From Firmicutes bacterium ADurb.Bin080 (GTDB taxonomy: Bacteria > Bacillota > Clostridia > Christensenellales > DTU072): DNA of 64,000 nt. Position numbers and translations under genes: made by a program. Below the pieces are notes generated by a model. It had not been told where the DNA came from, made no database searches, and saw only the letters and a program-made list of their open reading frames with translations. Shown one piece after another: positions 1 through 11,331 of this stretch (position 1 is its first letter; the number at the start of each line of letters is the position of its first letter). The stretch spans positions 1-64,000 of the forward strand of contig MWEH01000202.1 in assembly GCA_002070965.1 (NCBI GenBank), read 5' to 3'.

Positions 1-245
1 TTTACCCTTTTTTTTGCATTTATGCCAAAAAATCTAGCACTATCTTAAATTTTGCATTTACTTTGAGAATTAACAGAATATTTACTTTTAATGTTTCCCC
101 TTCAAAATGGCTGTTTTTTGAAGTTTTCGACTATATATTTTTGCATCAGTTTATAGCAATATGTTTTATTAGAATCATAAACTTAGCTTGAAAAAATGTT
201 CTTGAAGATAAAGGACCGGATTACCTATGAAACGGTTGTTTTTTA

Positions 246-274
246 TTGACTTTATATTGTATCAGTTGTATTAT
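246..274 (+). promoter_or_regulatory. Promoter of the ATP synthase operon
   Basis: A -35 box TTGACT (246-251), a 17-bp spacer and a -10 box TATTAT (269-274) lie 57 bp upstream of atpB. Both boxes differ from the sigma-A consensus at one position each. Bases 1-245 are AT-rich and show no gene or convincing structure. Confidence 0.75.
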
Positions 275-330
275 TTAAGAAGCATTTTATTCGGTTTGGC
301 CAACGCACAATCGTTGACTGGGAGTTGAAG

Positions 331-1122
331 ATGATTTATACACCAGCGGCCGAAAACGGCTCGTCTCTTGGCGAGATAATGAAAAAGGCAGTTCTGCCTG
401 ATAATGTAAGTTTTCTAGGATTACAGGTTAACCCCAGTTTTTATTCCGCGCTCATTGTTACAGCTGCAGTTTTGTTTTTTTGTCTTATCCTTCGTATTTT
501 TTTTATTCCAAAAATGAAAAAAATTCCCGGGAAAGGACAAGTGATATTGGAAAAAGCTGTATCATTTTTTTCTAACCTCGCATCTTCAAATAGTCCTGGT
601 AGCAACCGTTTTTTGGGAGCGTATATTTTTAGCGCAGCAATTTTTGTCTTCTTTGGAACAATGATTGAATTACTTGGTTTAAGAGCAGTACTGGTTGATA
701 TCAACGCCTGTATTGCAATCGCAATTTGCTCCTTTGGAACAATCCTCGCTGGAGGAATGAAGTCCAATGGTCCAAAAGGTGTCCTTCATGCGCTAAAAGA
801 CTTTTCGCTTCCCCTTTCCATGTCCTTTCGTCTTTTCGGAAGCATGCTAAGCGGATTATTGATTACTGACTTGGTCTATGAGTTTATTGCGCTTTCTTTT
901 GTCGTCCCAATTTTCGTAGGAATAATATTTACAATCTTTCACGCAATTGTCCAAACCTACGTATTGACTCTTTTGACTTCAATGTTCTATGGAAGCGCCT
1001 CAGAAGTAATACATCAGACCAAGCCCCCTAAGAAAGCTAATAAAAAAATTAAAAGAATACAACCAGAAAATATTACAAATCAAAAAGAACAACCAAAAGA
1101 TACTCTACCTATATCATATTAA
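331..1122 (+). CDS. atpB: F-type ATP synthase F0 subunit a
   Basis: Membrane stator subunit of the F0 ion channel. The sequence shows five to six hydrophobic segments. The essential arginine sits in the motif LSMSFRLFG (about residue 167) and the conserved Gln and Tyr in HAIVQTYVLTLL near residue 208. The protein ends in an unusual Lys/Pro-rich hydrophilic tail of about 35 residues after the last helix. ATG at 331 is preferred over TTG at 325 because GGGAG at 320-324 is well spaced only for the ATG. It is the first gene of the operon; no atpI-like gene precedes it in the window. Confidence 0.93.
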   Translation: MIYTPAAENGSSLGEIMKKAVLPDNVSFLGLQVNPSFYSALIVTAAVLFFCLILRIFFIPKMKKIPGKGQVILEKAVSFFSNLASSNSPGSNRFLGAYIFSAAIFVFFGTMIELLGLRAVLVDINACIAIAICSFGTILAGGMKSNGPKGVLHALKDFSLPLSMSFRLFGSMLSGLLITDLVYEFIALSFVVPIFVGIIFTIFHAIVQTYVLTLLTSMFYGSASEVIHQTKPPKKANKKIKRIQPENITNQKEQPKDTLPISY

Positions 1123-1186
1123 CTAAAAACAATCTATTCGAAAAATAAACTCAAATTATTAAATAACTAGTCCTTTGGAGGTAATT

Positions 1187-1447
1187 ATGAACACAATTTT
1201 TACAGTCGCTGCTCTCGAACTTAAGGCTATATATGCTCTCGCAGCAGGAATATCCATTGCAGTCGTTGGAGTCGCTGCAGCCATAGGTATGGCTATGGTT
1301 ATAGGAAAGGCTTTGGATGGAATCGCTAGGCAACCGGAGGCGGATGGAAAGATTAGATCATCCCTAATTCTCGGTCTGATCTTTATCGAAACCGTAATAA
1401 TATACGTATTACTTATTTCTGTCTTGTTAGTTATCAACGTTTTATAG
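1187..1447 (+). CDS. atpE: F-type ATP synthase F0 subunit c
   Basis: Proteolipid of the rotating c-ring, 86 residues forming a two-helix hairpin. The polar loop ARQPE and the ion-binding glutamate in the second helix (FIETVIIY) are present. Compared with the sodium-binding subunit of Propionigenium modestum, the Glu, the following hydroxyl residue (Thr here, Ser there) and the Tyr five positions later are kept, but the first-helix Gln ligand is Met. This leans towards a proton-driven ring, but that is inference. GGAGG at 1177-1181 sets the start at the ATG at 1187, not at the upstream in-frame TTG at 1175. Confidence 0.93.
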   Translation: MNTIFTVAALELKAIYALAAGISIAVVGVAAAIGMAMVIGKALDGIARQPEADGKIRSSLILGLIFIETVIIYVLLISVLLVINVL

Positions 1448-1456
1448 AGGTATATA

Positions 1457-1972
1457 ATGAGCATTTTGTTATCCGGAAACCTGCCTCTGGGACTGGACGG
1501 TATTAAAATACTTCTCCACCTTTTGAATTTTCTCCTTTTGCTCGGGGGAGTCACTTTCTTAGTCTATAAACCTGTAAAAAAGTTCATAGAGAAAAGGCAA
1601 AATGAAATAATACAACAGTATAAAAACAATGAGCGAGCAAAAGCTGAAGCTGAAAAACTTCATTCTGAATATTTAGAAAAATTAGCAAAAGCTGAAAGTG
1701 AAATCATGATACAACGTTCTGAAGCCGAAAGAGCCAACCATATTATTAAAGAAAATGCTGTTTCCGAAGCCTCTCAAAAGGCAGAAGAAATAATTAGCCG
1801 AGCGGAGATTGAATCACAAGAAATCAAAAGAGAAACCATTAGCGGCATTAAAAATAAGGTTGCAGATGTTGCTGTGACAATCGCAGAAGCCTTGCTCGAA
1901 AGAGAAATAAGCTCTGAAGAAAATGAACAGATAATAGACAAATGCATTAATGAATGGACACAGAACGATTAA
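1457..1972 (+). CDS. atpF: F-type ATP synthase F0 subunit b
   Basis: Peripheral stalk subunit, 171 residues. One N-terminal membrane helix (about residues 16-37) is followed by a long charged coiled coil rich in Glu, Lys and Ala. The C-terminal stretch around VADVAVTIAEALLERE is typical of b subunits, so it is not a b-delta fusion. This matters because the next gene encodes only part of delta. An RBS AGAGGT precedes the ATG, and the gene starts 9 bp after atpE. Confidence 0.92.
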   Translation: MSILLSGNLPLGLDGIKILLHLLNFLLLLGGVTFLVYKPVKKFIEKRQNEIIQQYKNNERAKAEAEKLHSEYLEKLAKAESEIMIQRSEAERANHIIKENAVSEASQKAEEIISRAEIESQEIKRETISGIKNKVADVAVTIAEALLEREISSEENEQIIDKCINEWTQND

Positions 1973-2022
1973 CAAACCACACTAACATCATAAATTAAGA
2001 GCTTGTGCTTAGGAATAAGAAA

Positions 2023-2253
2023 ATGAGAAAACTGACAATAACGACAAGTAAAGAATTATCTCTTGAGAAAAAAGCTGACATCGAAGGTAAGCTAAGAAAA
2101 AAGTATGGGGAAATTCTTACTATATATCGAGTTGATGAAGCTATTGTTGGCGGAATCATAGTTTTTGATGGAGAAATTGCTTACGATGGCTCAATAAAAA
2201 CACAACTATCTAAACTTAAAGAAAAGTTTGTTTCCGAACTTGAAAGTCAATAA
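2023..2253 (+). CDS. atpH: F-type ATP synthase delta subunit, C-terminal domain only
   Basis: This 76-residue protein matches only the C-terminal domain of the delta (OSCP) subunit. It has the diagnostic VDEAIVGGIIV and DGEIAYDGSI blocks and the final helix. Family members are normally about 175-185 residues, and their missing N-terminal helical domain binds the alpha-subunit crown. Only 50 bp separate atpF from this start, so the missing domain is not hidden upstream in another frame. The ATG at 2023 is preferred over the in-frame GTG at 2005 because AGGA at 2011 fits it. Position between atpF and atpA supports the call. How the stalk is held to F1 without the domain is unknown. Confidence 0.85.
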   Translation: MRKLTITTSKELSLEKKADIEGKLRKKYGEILTIYRVDEAIVGGIIVFDGEIAYDGSIKTQLSKLKEKFVSELESQ

Positions 2254-2336
2254 TAATATCTCTTAGAAAATACTTTGTTCTAAGCAAATTTTTAAATATT
2301 AATTCTTAAAAAAGCTACAACTCTAAAGGTTAAAAA

Positions 2337-3854
2337 ATGAAAAATAGTCATGAACCCTCTGAAATAATTAGAACAATGCTAAAAGAAACAGGTGCCTTCA
2401 AAAAGGAATCTGATGTTCGCCCTGCAGGAAGAGTCTTATCATCCTATGATGGAGTGGTTATGATCGAAGGTCTTCTGGATGTAAAAAATGGTGAGCTGTT
2501 ACAAATTTCTGGAGATAATTATGCGATTGCTTTAAATCTGGAAACAGATGTAACTGGAGCGATTTTATTATCCTCTTCAAACGATATTGCCCCTGGAGAA
2601 ATTGTTTATTCTACAGGAGAAATAATTAAAGTGCCTTCCGGAGATAATCTGTTAGGTAGAGTAATTGACCCTCTTGGGAACCCTATTGACGGAAAAGGAA
2701 TTATCCAAGCATCCAGCTACAGAGATATTGAAAGCCCCGCCCCTGCCATATTTGACCGGGCGAAAGTCGATGAGCCATTATACACGGGAATTAAAGCAAT
2801 TGATGTAATGATTCCAATCGGGAAAGGTCAAAGAGAACTGATAATAGGTGACAGACAAACAGGAAAAACAGCGATAGCAATTGATGCCATCGTAAATCAA
2901 AAGGGTAAGGATGTAATTTGTGTATATGTCGCAATAGGACAAAAAACCTCTTCTGTTGCTCGAGTCATAAAAGATTTATCCCAGCAAGGAGCTATGGACT
3001 ACACCATAATCGTAAGTTCAACTGCTGGTCAGCCTGCTCCCCTTCAGTACCTTACTCCTTATACAGGTACTGCGGTTGCGGAAGACTTCATGTATAGAGG
3101 GAAGGATGTACTAATCGTTTATGATGATTTATCAAAGCATGCGGTAGCTTACCGAACAATATCACTTTTGCTAAAAAGACCTTCTGGAAGGGAAGCTTAT
3201 CCGGGAGACATTTTTTATATTCATTCCCGTCTCTTAGAAAGAAGCGCAAAACTTTCCCACAGAATTGGAGGAGGATCCCTAACTGCTCTGCCAATCGTTG
3301 AAACATTAGATGGAGATATATCCTCATACATACCAACAAATGTAATTTCTATTACTGATGGCCAGATATATTTGGAAAGCGACCTTTTTAATTCAGGGCT
3401 TAGGCCAGCGATTAATGTTGGACTATCTGTCTCTAGAGTAGGTGGGGTTGCCCAAAGCAAGGCCATGCGCAGAGTAAGCGGTAAGATCCGCTTAAACTTG
3501 GCCCAATATCGTGAGATGTTGGTTTTTGCCCGTTTTGATGCAGATTTGGATGAAACAACTAAGGATATATTAAAACATGGTGCGGTACTAACTGAAGCCC
3601 TAAAACAAATACAATTTCGGCCTGTATCAATGACCGACATGGTAATAGAGTTTTTAATACTTCAGAATAATCTTCTCGATAATGTTAACCCCAAAAACGT
3701 GGACAGCATATTAACGAACTTTCTCCAGTTTTTTAAGAATAAATCAAGTAGTAAGATATATGATCGCATTTCTACTTATAAGGAGCTCTCCCAAGATGAT
3801 TCTCAGTGTATACTCGACGAATTCAAAAATTATATTACGGGGCTAAGAATCTGA
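2337..3854 (+). CDS. atpA: ATP synthase F1 subunit alpha
   Basis: Non-catalytic nucleotide-binding subunit of the F1 hexamer, 505 residues, normal length. It has an N-terminal beta-barrel domain, Walker A GDRQTGKT at 171-178, the Walker B region VLIVYDDLSKHA and the conserved SVSRVGG motif. The N-terminal helix (about residues 1-22), which normally contacts delta, is present, although delta lacks the domain that would bind it. An 83-bp AT-rich gap separates it from atpH. Confidence 0.96.
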   Translation: MKNSHEPSEIIRTMLKETGAFKKESDVRPAGRVLSSYDGVVMIEGLLDVKNGELLQISGDNYAIALNLETDVTGAILLSSSNDIAPGEIVYSTGEIIKVPSGDNLLGRVIDPLGNPIDGKGIIQASSYRDIESPAPAIFDRAKVDEPLYTGIKAIDVMIPIGKGQRELIIGDRQTGKTAIAIDAIVNQKGKDVICVYVAIGQKTSSVARVIKDLSQQGAMDYTIIVSSTAGQPAPLQYLTPYTGTAVAEDFMYRGKDVLIVYDDLSKHAVAYRTISLLLKRPSGREAYPGDIFYIHSRLLERSAKLSHRIGGGSLTALPIVETLDGDISSYIPTNVISITDGQIYLESDLFNSGLRPAINVGLSVSRVGGVAQSKAMRRVSGKIRLNLAQYREMLVFARFDADLDETTKDILKHGAVLTEALKQIQFRPVSMTDMVIEFLILQNNLLDNVNPKNVDSILTNFLQFFKNKSSSKIYDRISTYKELSQDDSQCILDEFKNYITGLRI

Positions 3855-3946
3855 TCTTCCTTAAAAACACTTGAATGCAAATCTTAGAACCCTTGCCCTA
3901 TTTCTTATATAACCTTAATACCATTAGTAACTAGTTGGAAAACAAT

Positions 3947-6185
<2,239 letters not shown>

Positions 6186-6221
6186 CAAATAAGCATTTGG
6201 TTTATTGAACTCGGAGAAAAA

Positions 6222-6626
6222 ATGAACTTTTTCAAATTAAAGATGTTAACACCCGAAAATGTTTTATTTGAAGGTAATGTATCTAGCCTTAAAGTAATGT
6301 TGAATGATGGTGGGATTGAAATTCTTGCCTCTCATATTCCTTCAATTGCCTATTTATCTTCAGGAGAATGTAAAATTATTCTGGAAGATGGCTCTAAAAA
6401 AACTTTCGTTTCTCATGATGGAATATTAAACATTGAGAGATCAAGGGTTACTCTTTCAAGTGATTTCTTAGAGTGGTCAGAAAACCTTTCAGCCACAATT
6501 CAGGAAAAACAAAAACGTATCTCTTTAGAAAAAGAGAGACGGTCGGAAAGCTTTTCACAACACCAACTTGGTTCCTTAGACCTTATAAAAACATTTATTA
6601 AAAAGAATAAGGATGAAAACATTTAA
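6222..6626 (+). CDS. atpC: ATP synthase F1 subunit epsilon
   Basis: Subunit at the foot of the rotor, 134 residues. The N-terminal beta-sandwich is recognisable (KLKMLTPENVLFEGNVSSLK, then GGIEILASHIPSI), followed by a charged helical C-terminal part that in relatives acts as a regulatory arm. It is the last gene of the operon and is followed within 36 bp by a terminator. Confidence 0.9.
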   Translation: MNFFKLKMLTPENVLFEGNVSSLKVMLNDGGIEILASHIPSIAYLSSGECKIILEDGSKKTFVSHDGILNIERSRVTLSSDFLEWSENLSATIQEKQKRISLEKERRSESFSQHQLGSLDLIKTFIKKNKDENI

Positions 6627-6661
6627 TTTTTTATCGAATTAGTTTTTCTTATCACTAAAAT

Positions 6662-6686
6662 AAAACCCTGTTTCCAGGGTTTTTTA
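6662..6686 (+). terminator. Rho-independent terminator between convergent atp and leu/ilv operons
   Basis: A 9-bp stem AAAACCCTG / CAGGGTTTT closes a TTTC loop and runs into T residues on the plus strand. On the minus strand the same stem is followed by TTTTATTTTA, so it may also end the leuB transcript arriving from the other side. Confidence 0.8.
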
Positions 6687-6756
6687 TTAAGAATTTCTAT
6701 TTCTTAGCCATTTGAAAAAACTATTTTGAAGTATCTCTTTTGCGCCAGATCTTTTT

Positions 6757-7833
6757 TTATTTTGAGATAGCTTCCCTTATCAAAGAACTCATTTTACTTC
6801 CACTAATTGGTTCAGAATCATTGTCCAATATATCTCTCGTTCTATATCCCTTCTTCAGTGTCTTATCCACAGCTTGCTCAATAGCAATTGCTTCCTCTTC
6901 CAAATTGAAAGACAACCTCAACATCATTGCAACCGAAAGAATAGTGGCAATAGGATTTGCAACGTCCTTACCGGCGATATCCGGAGCTGAGCCATGAATC
7001 GGTTCATACATTCCTTTCCCGTCATAACCTAATGAAGCGGAGGGCATCAAACCAATTGAGCCTACTATTTGTGCTGCTTCATCGGATAATATATCTCCAA
7101 ATAGATTGCTTGCTACAACCACATCAAACTGCGATGGATTCTTAACAAGTTGCATAGCCATATTGTCTACTAGTACATCTGTAACTATAACTTCGGGATA
7201 CTCTTTTGCTATCTTATGGACTACTTCTCTCCATAATCTTGAACTCTCAAGAACGTTTGCCTTATCTATACTGGCTACCTTTTTTGATCTCTTCATTGCA
7301 ACTTCAAAAGCGGTTCTTGCTATTCTTTCAATTTCCATTTCACTATATGTTTCGGTGTCATATGCCTCTTCTCCATTAGAAGTACTTCTTCTACCTCTTT
7401 CACCGAAATAAATTCCACCGGTAAGTTCTCTTACCATAACCATATCAAATCCTTTGTCAATAATTTCACTTCTCAAAGGAGAGGCTGCTTTGAATTCTTT
7501 ATGAATTTTTGCTGGACGAATGTTTGCATAAAGGCCAAGCCCTTTTCTTAATCCAAGCAAGGCTCTTTCTGGTCTTAAGTGCCCAGGCAATGTATCCCAC
7601 TTGGGCCCTCCAACTGCACCAAGTAAAACACTATCAGCCTGTTGACAAATTCTAAGTGCTTCATCTGTCAGAGGCACACCATTCTTATCTATAGAAACTC
7701 CTCCGGCATCAACAAAATCATAAGAAAAAGTATGTCCGAAAACAGTTCCTACTCTATCGAGTACATCTAGTCCGCCCTTAACAATTTCTGGGCCTATTCC
7801 ATCCCCCATTATTACCGCTATTTTATATTTCAT
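6757..7833 (-). CDS. leuB: 3-isopropylmalate dehydrogenase
   Basis: NAD-dependent oxidative decarboxylation of 3-isopropylmalate in leucine synthesis. In organisms using CimA the same enzyme also acts on beta-methylmalate for isoleucine. The 358-residue protein has the family features: the N-terminal MGDGIGPE nucleotide-binding turn, the substrate-binding stretch [15 protein letters not shown], and the metal site region [17 protein letters not shown] with [20 protein letters not shown] precedes the ATG. It is the last gene of the ilv-leu operon. Confidence 0.96.
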   Translation of the reverse strand: MKYKIAVIMGDGIGPEIVKGGLDVLDRVGTVFGHTFSYDFVDAGGVSIDKNGVPLTDEALRICQQADSVLLGAVGGPKWDTLPGHLRPERALLGLRKGLGLYANIRPAKIHKEFKAASPLRSEIIDKGFDMVMVRELTGGIYFGERGRRSTSNGEEAYDTETYSEMEIERIARTAFEVAMKRSKKVASIDKANVLESSRLWREVVHKIAKEYPEVIVTDVLVDNMAMQLVKNPSQFDVVVASNLFGDILSDEAAQIVGSIGLMPSASLGYDGKGMYEPIHGSAPDIAGKDVANPIATILSVAMMLRLSFNLEEEAIAIEQAVDKTLKKGYRTRDILDNDSEPISGSKMSSLIREAISK

Positions 7834-7870
7834 TTCCTCTCCTCATGTAATTAGTAAATTTATGTAAGTG

Positions 7871-8341
7871 CTATTTTAGTGAAGGCATCAAACCGCCTTT
7901 TTCTATGATATTCTTTAAGAAATCCGGGAATGGAGGAAAGATTCCTTTGGTCCCTTTTGTCTTATTTATCAGGATTCCCCCATCAAAATCGATTTCCAGT
8001 TCATCTCCTTCTTCTATTTCTTGGTCAAATTCTACGATTGCAAGCCCTGTATTAATGGCATTTCTATAAAATATCCTTGCAAAGCTTTTTGCAACAACAC
8101 ACGATATTCCACTTTCCTTTATCGCTATTGGGGCATGTTCACGAGATGACCCGCATCCAAAATTAAAGCCGCCAACCATTATATCTCCCTTTTTTACCCT
8201 CGAAACAAAGGTCTTATCAATGTCTTCCATACAATGAGAAGCCAGTTCCTTAGGATCGGAAGTGTTCAAATATCTTGCCGGAATTATTACATCCGTATCA
8301 ACATTATCCCCATATTTAATTGCTTTTCCAGTAATCTTCAT
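7871..8341 (-). CDS. leuD: 3-isopropylmalate dehydratase small subunit
   Basis: Small subunit of isopropylmalate isomerase; together with LeuC it isomerises 2- to 3-isopropylmalate, or citramalate to methylmalate. The protein is 156 residues, the compact archaeal/clostridial type. It shows the N-terminal [15 protein letters not shown] and the conserved [14 protein letters not shown] loop. It starts 12 bp after leuC. Confidence 0.95.
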   Translation of the reverse strand: MKITGKAIKYGDNVDTDVIIPARYLNTSDPKELASHCMEDIDKTFVSRVKKGDIMVGGFNFGCGSSREHAPIAIKESGISCVVAKSFARIFYRNAINTGLAIVEFDQEIEEGDELEIDFDGGILINKTKGTKGIFPPFPDFLKNIIEKGGLMPSLK

Positions 8342-8353
8342 AGTGCACCTCTC

Positions 8354-9613
8354 TTATATTTTTGAAGGATGAGTTATATACCCAGTTAAAGCAGAAGCAG
8401 CCGCAACCTCAGGGCTGCAAAGATATACTTCACTTTCAGGATGGCCCATTCTTCCCACAAAGTTTCTATTTGTGGTCGCTAAACTTCTTTCCCCTTTTGC
8501 CAAAATTCCCATATGCCCTCCAAGACAGGGGCCGCATGTAGGTGTTGATACTGCGCATCCGGCATCAACAAAAATTTTAGTAAGGCCTTTCTCAGCCATT
8601 TGCAGAAAGATCTTTTGTGTCGCGGGGATAATTAACACTCTTATTCCCTTAGCAACCTTTTTCCCTTTAATTATTTTTGCTGCCTTTTCAAAATCAGAAT
8701 ATCTTCCGTTCGTACATGACCCTATCACTACCTGATCAATTTTTATTTCAGAAAACTCGCTGAAGGTTTTTGTGTTTGAAGGTAGGTGGGGGAAAGCAAT
8801 AGTGGACTCAACTTTTGACAAATCAATATCAATCGTTTTTTCATATTCAGCATCATCGTCTGCATTGAATATCACTGGAGCCCTTTTGCTATGATTCTTA
8901 ATATATTCTAAAGTAACTTTATCAACTGGAAAAATACCATTTTTTGCACCCGCTTCAATAGCCATATTACAAATAGTAAACCGGTCATCAATACTGAGTG
9001 AAGATACTCCTTCTCCCGAAAATTCCATAGATTTATATAAAGCGCCATCGACTCCAATCATCCCAATTATATGTAAGATCACATCTTTTCCACTGACCCA
9101 TTTGGATAGTTTCCCAGTAAGATTAAATCTAATAGCAGAAGGAACTTTAAACCAGGCCTTTCCATACGACATTCCTGCGGCCATATCAGTAGATCCAACC
9201 CCTGTCGAAAAAGCACCAAGAGCACCATAAGTACAAGTATGGCTATCAGCGCCAATAACTAAATCGCCCGAAACAACTAATCCTTTTTCAGGGAGAAGAG
9301 CGTGCTCTACACCCATCTCTCCAACATCATAATAGTGTTTGATGTTTCTTTTTCCAGCAAACTCCCTGACAAGCTTTGTCTGTTCCGCAGCTTTAATGTC
9401 CTTGTTTGGAGTAAAATGATCCATTACTAAAGCTATTTTTTCGCAATCAAAGACTCCCTTGCATCCTGCTTTTTCAAACTCTTTTATTGCAACCGGGCTT
9501 GTAACATCATTTCCTAATACAAGGTCAAGATTAGCCATAATAAGCTCTCCAACTACAACCTTGTCTTTTCCCGCATGACTTGCAAGAATTTTCTGAGTCA
9601 TTGTCATTCCCAT
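8354..9613 (-). CDS. leuC: 3-isopropylmalate dehydratase large subunit
   Basis: Aconitase-family subunit carrying the 4Fe-4S cluster, about 419 residues. Cluster cysteines are visible in VIGSCTNGR and in [13 protein letters not shown]. The substrate-binding [13 protein letters not shown] is also present. An in-frame upstream extension begins at 9697, but the ATG at 9613 gives the standard N-terminus [11 protein letters not shown] and has GGAGGA at good distance, so the shorter form is preferred. It lies 87 bp after cimA. Confidence 0.94.
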   Translation of the reverse strand: MGMTMTQKILASHAGKDKVVVGELIMANLDLVLGNDVTSPVAIKEFEKAGCKGVFDCEKIALVMDHFTPNKDIKAAEQTKLVREFAGKRNIKHYYDVGEMGVEHALLPEKGLVVSGDLVIGADSHTCTYGALGAFSTGVGSTDMAAGMSYGKAWFKVPSAIRFNLTGKLSKWVSGKDVILHIIGMIGVDGALYKSMEFSGEGVSSLSIDDRFTICNMAIEAGAKNGIFPVDKVTLEYIKNHSKRAPVIFNADDDAEYEKTIDIDLSKVESTIAFPHLPSNTKTFSEFSEIKIDQVVIGSCTNGRYSDFEKAAKIIKGKKVAKGIRVLIIPATQKIFLQMAEKGLTKIFVDAGCAVSTPTCGPCLGGHMGILAKGERSLATTNRNFVGRMGHPESEVYLCSPEVAAASALTGYITHPSKI

Positions 9614-9700
9614 GTTATGTATTCCTCCATTTTTTGTATCCATGGATACAGTAATAACGTATTTTTTGTTCTGCAGATTCTTCAACGCTACAGCCAAATG

Positions 9701-11284
9701 TTAATTGAGACCCTTTTCTTTCTCAAGATGGAAAAGATAATACTCAATCGCATCCTCAAGAGCAAACCAGCTTGCTTCTATAATGTCTGTCGATACTCCC
9801 ACTGTTGTCCAAATATCTTTACCATCGGTATTTTCGATCAAAACCCTAACCTTTGATGCTGTCGCTTGGTCCCCGGACAATACCCTTACCTTATAATCTG
9901 TAAGATGTACATCTTTCAATTCTGGGTAAAAGATTGCAAGTGCTTTTCTTAGGGCTTGGTCTAGAGCATTAACTGGACCGTTTCCCATACTTGCCGAGGT
10001 TTCTGTCTTTCCATCTACCTCGACTTTGATTAAAGCAAAAGCACTCATTTCTCCATCCGGGGCGGGGTGTTCTCCCGAAGTTTTATACATATTAAGCCTA
10101 AAATGTGGTTTAAATCTGCCTAGCGCGTTTAGGACCATAAGTTCAAAGCTTGCATCAGCCGATTCAAACTGATAGCCTTGATGCTCAAGTTCTTTTAATT
10201 TGTCTAAAATCTGCTTGGTTTCCGGGGATTCCTTCTTTATTTCAGGGGCTATGTTAGAAAGTTTAGAGATGATAGTTGTCCTACCGCTCATCTCGCTCAT
10301 CAGATATCGTCTCTTATTTCCGACTAATTCTGGACAAATATGTTCAAAAGAATTTTTACATTTATCCACCCCATCAATGTGCATTCCTCCCTTATGGGCA
10401 AAGGCACTTGCCCCACTATACGGTTTGTTGGAAGGAGGAATCATATTGGAGATTTCATAAACCTTCATTACCGTTGCAGTTAATTGAGATAGATCATTAC
10501 CTAAACATTCTCTCTTCATTTTAAATTGTATGTTGGGGATAAGGATACTTAGGTCAGCATTGCCGCACCTTTCCCCCGTTCCAATAAATGTGCCCTGGAC
10601 CTGGGTTGCGCCCCCTTCCACTGCCATCATCGAAGAAGCTACAGCACAGTCAATATCATTGTGGCAGTGTATTGCTACTCGTGTATTAGGAAAGGTTGAC
10701 GTTACTACTTTTGTAATCTCATATATTTCAGAAGGAGAAGTCCCTCCATTAGTGTCACAAAGAGCAAGCACATCCGCACCCGCCTTAGCAGCCGTTGTTA
10801 ATACTGACATCGCACAATTAATGTCCGACTTATATCCATCAAAGAAATGCTCCGCGTCAAATATTACCTCTTTATTTTTTTCTTTGAAAAATTTTACTGT
10901 GTCATATATCATTGCAAGATTTTCCTCTTCTGTGGCCTTTAGAATCTCGCGAATATGTAAATTCCAGCTTTTTCCAAAAATAGCAACTGCAGGTGTATCT
11001 GCTTTTAATAGAGATACGACATTTTCATCCTCTTCAACTCGAATTTTCTTTCTTCTTGTGCTCCCAAACGCACATAATATAGAATTCTTGAGCTTCAATT
11101 CTTTTACTTTTTCAAAAAACTCTATATCTTTTGGGTTAGAGCCTGGATTACCTGCTTCTATATAATGAACTCCAAATTCATCAAGGGTCTCTACAATACT
11201 AAGCTTGTCTCTTACCGAAAATGAGATTCCTTCGCTCTGCGCGCCATCCCTTAGTGAACTATCAAATATTTCAATTTTTTTCAT
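9701..11284 (-). CDS. cimA: (R)-citramalate synthase
   Basis: Condenses pyruvate with acetyl-CoA to citramalate, the first step of the threonine-independent isoleucine route. It is an HMGL-like TIM barrel with the N-terminal IFDSSLRDGAQSEGI, the metal-binding IHCHND, and the LeuA-type allosteric dimer domain at the C-terminus (VSTDIIEASW). At about 527 residues it is the long CimA type, distinct from leuA upstream. The second ATG (11284) is chosen because AAGGA fits it; the outer ATG at 11299 has no good RBS. Its place among leu genes fits shared use of LeuCDB. Confidence 0.92.
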   Translation of the reverse strand: MKKIEIFDSSLRDGAQSEGISFSVRDKLSIVETLDEFGVHYIEAGNPGSNPKDIEFFEKVKELKLKNSILCAFGSTRRKKIRVEEDENVVSLLKADTPAVAIFGKSWNLHIREILKATEEENLAMIYDTVKFFKEKNKEVIFDAEHFFDGYKSDINCAMSVLTTAAKAGADVLALCDTNGGTSPSEIYEITKVVTSTFPNTRVAIHCHNDIDCAVASSMMAVEGGATQVQGTFIGTGERCGNADLSILIPNIQFKMKRECLGNDLSQLTATVMKVYEISNMIPPSNKPYSGASAFAHKGGMHIDGVDKCKNSFEHICPELVGNKRRYLMSEMSGRTTIISKLSNIAPEIKKESPETKQILDKLKELEHQGYQFESADASFELMVLNALGRFKPHFRLNMYKTSGEHPAPDGEMSAFALIKVEVDGKTETSASMGNGPVNALDQALRKALAIFYPELKDVHLTDYKVRVLSGDQATASKVRVLIENTDGKDIWTTVGVSTDIIEASWFALEDAIEYYLFHLEKEKGLN

Positions 11285-11331
11285 ATTTTCCTTGTACATT
11301 TCTTTCAGAAATCCCTTCGCTTTTAATTATT

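Noticed and set aside
1-245. Possible gene or RNA before the ATP synthase operon
   Set aside because: Only AT-rich sequence with scattered T runs; no ORF with an RBS or stable structure was found.
9614-9697. N-terminal extension of leuC
   Set aside because: The longer frame adds 28 residues with no family counterpart; GGAGGA is correctly placed for the ATG at 9613.
10530-11165. 211-codon open frame antisense to cimA
   Set aside because: It lies wholly inside a well-conserved gene on the other strand, has no RBS and its product looks like a frame shadow.
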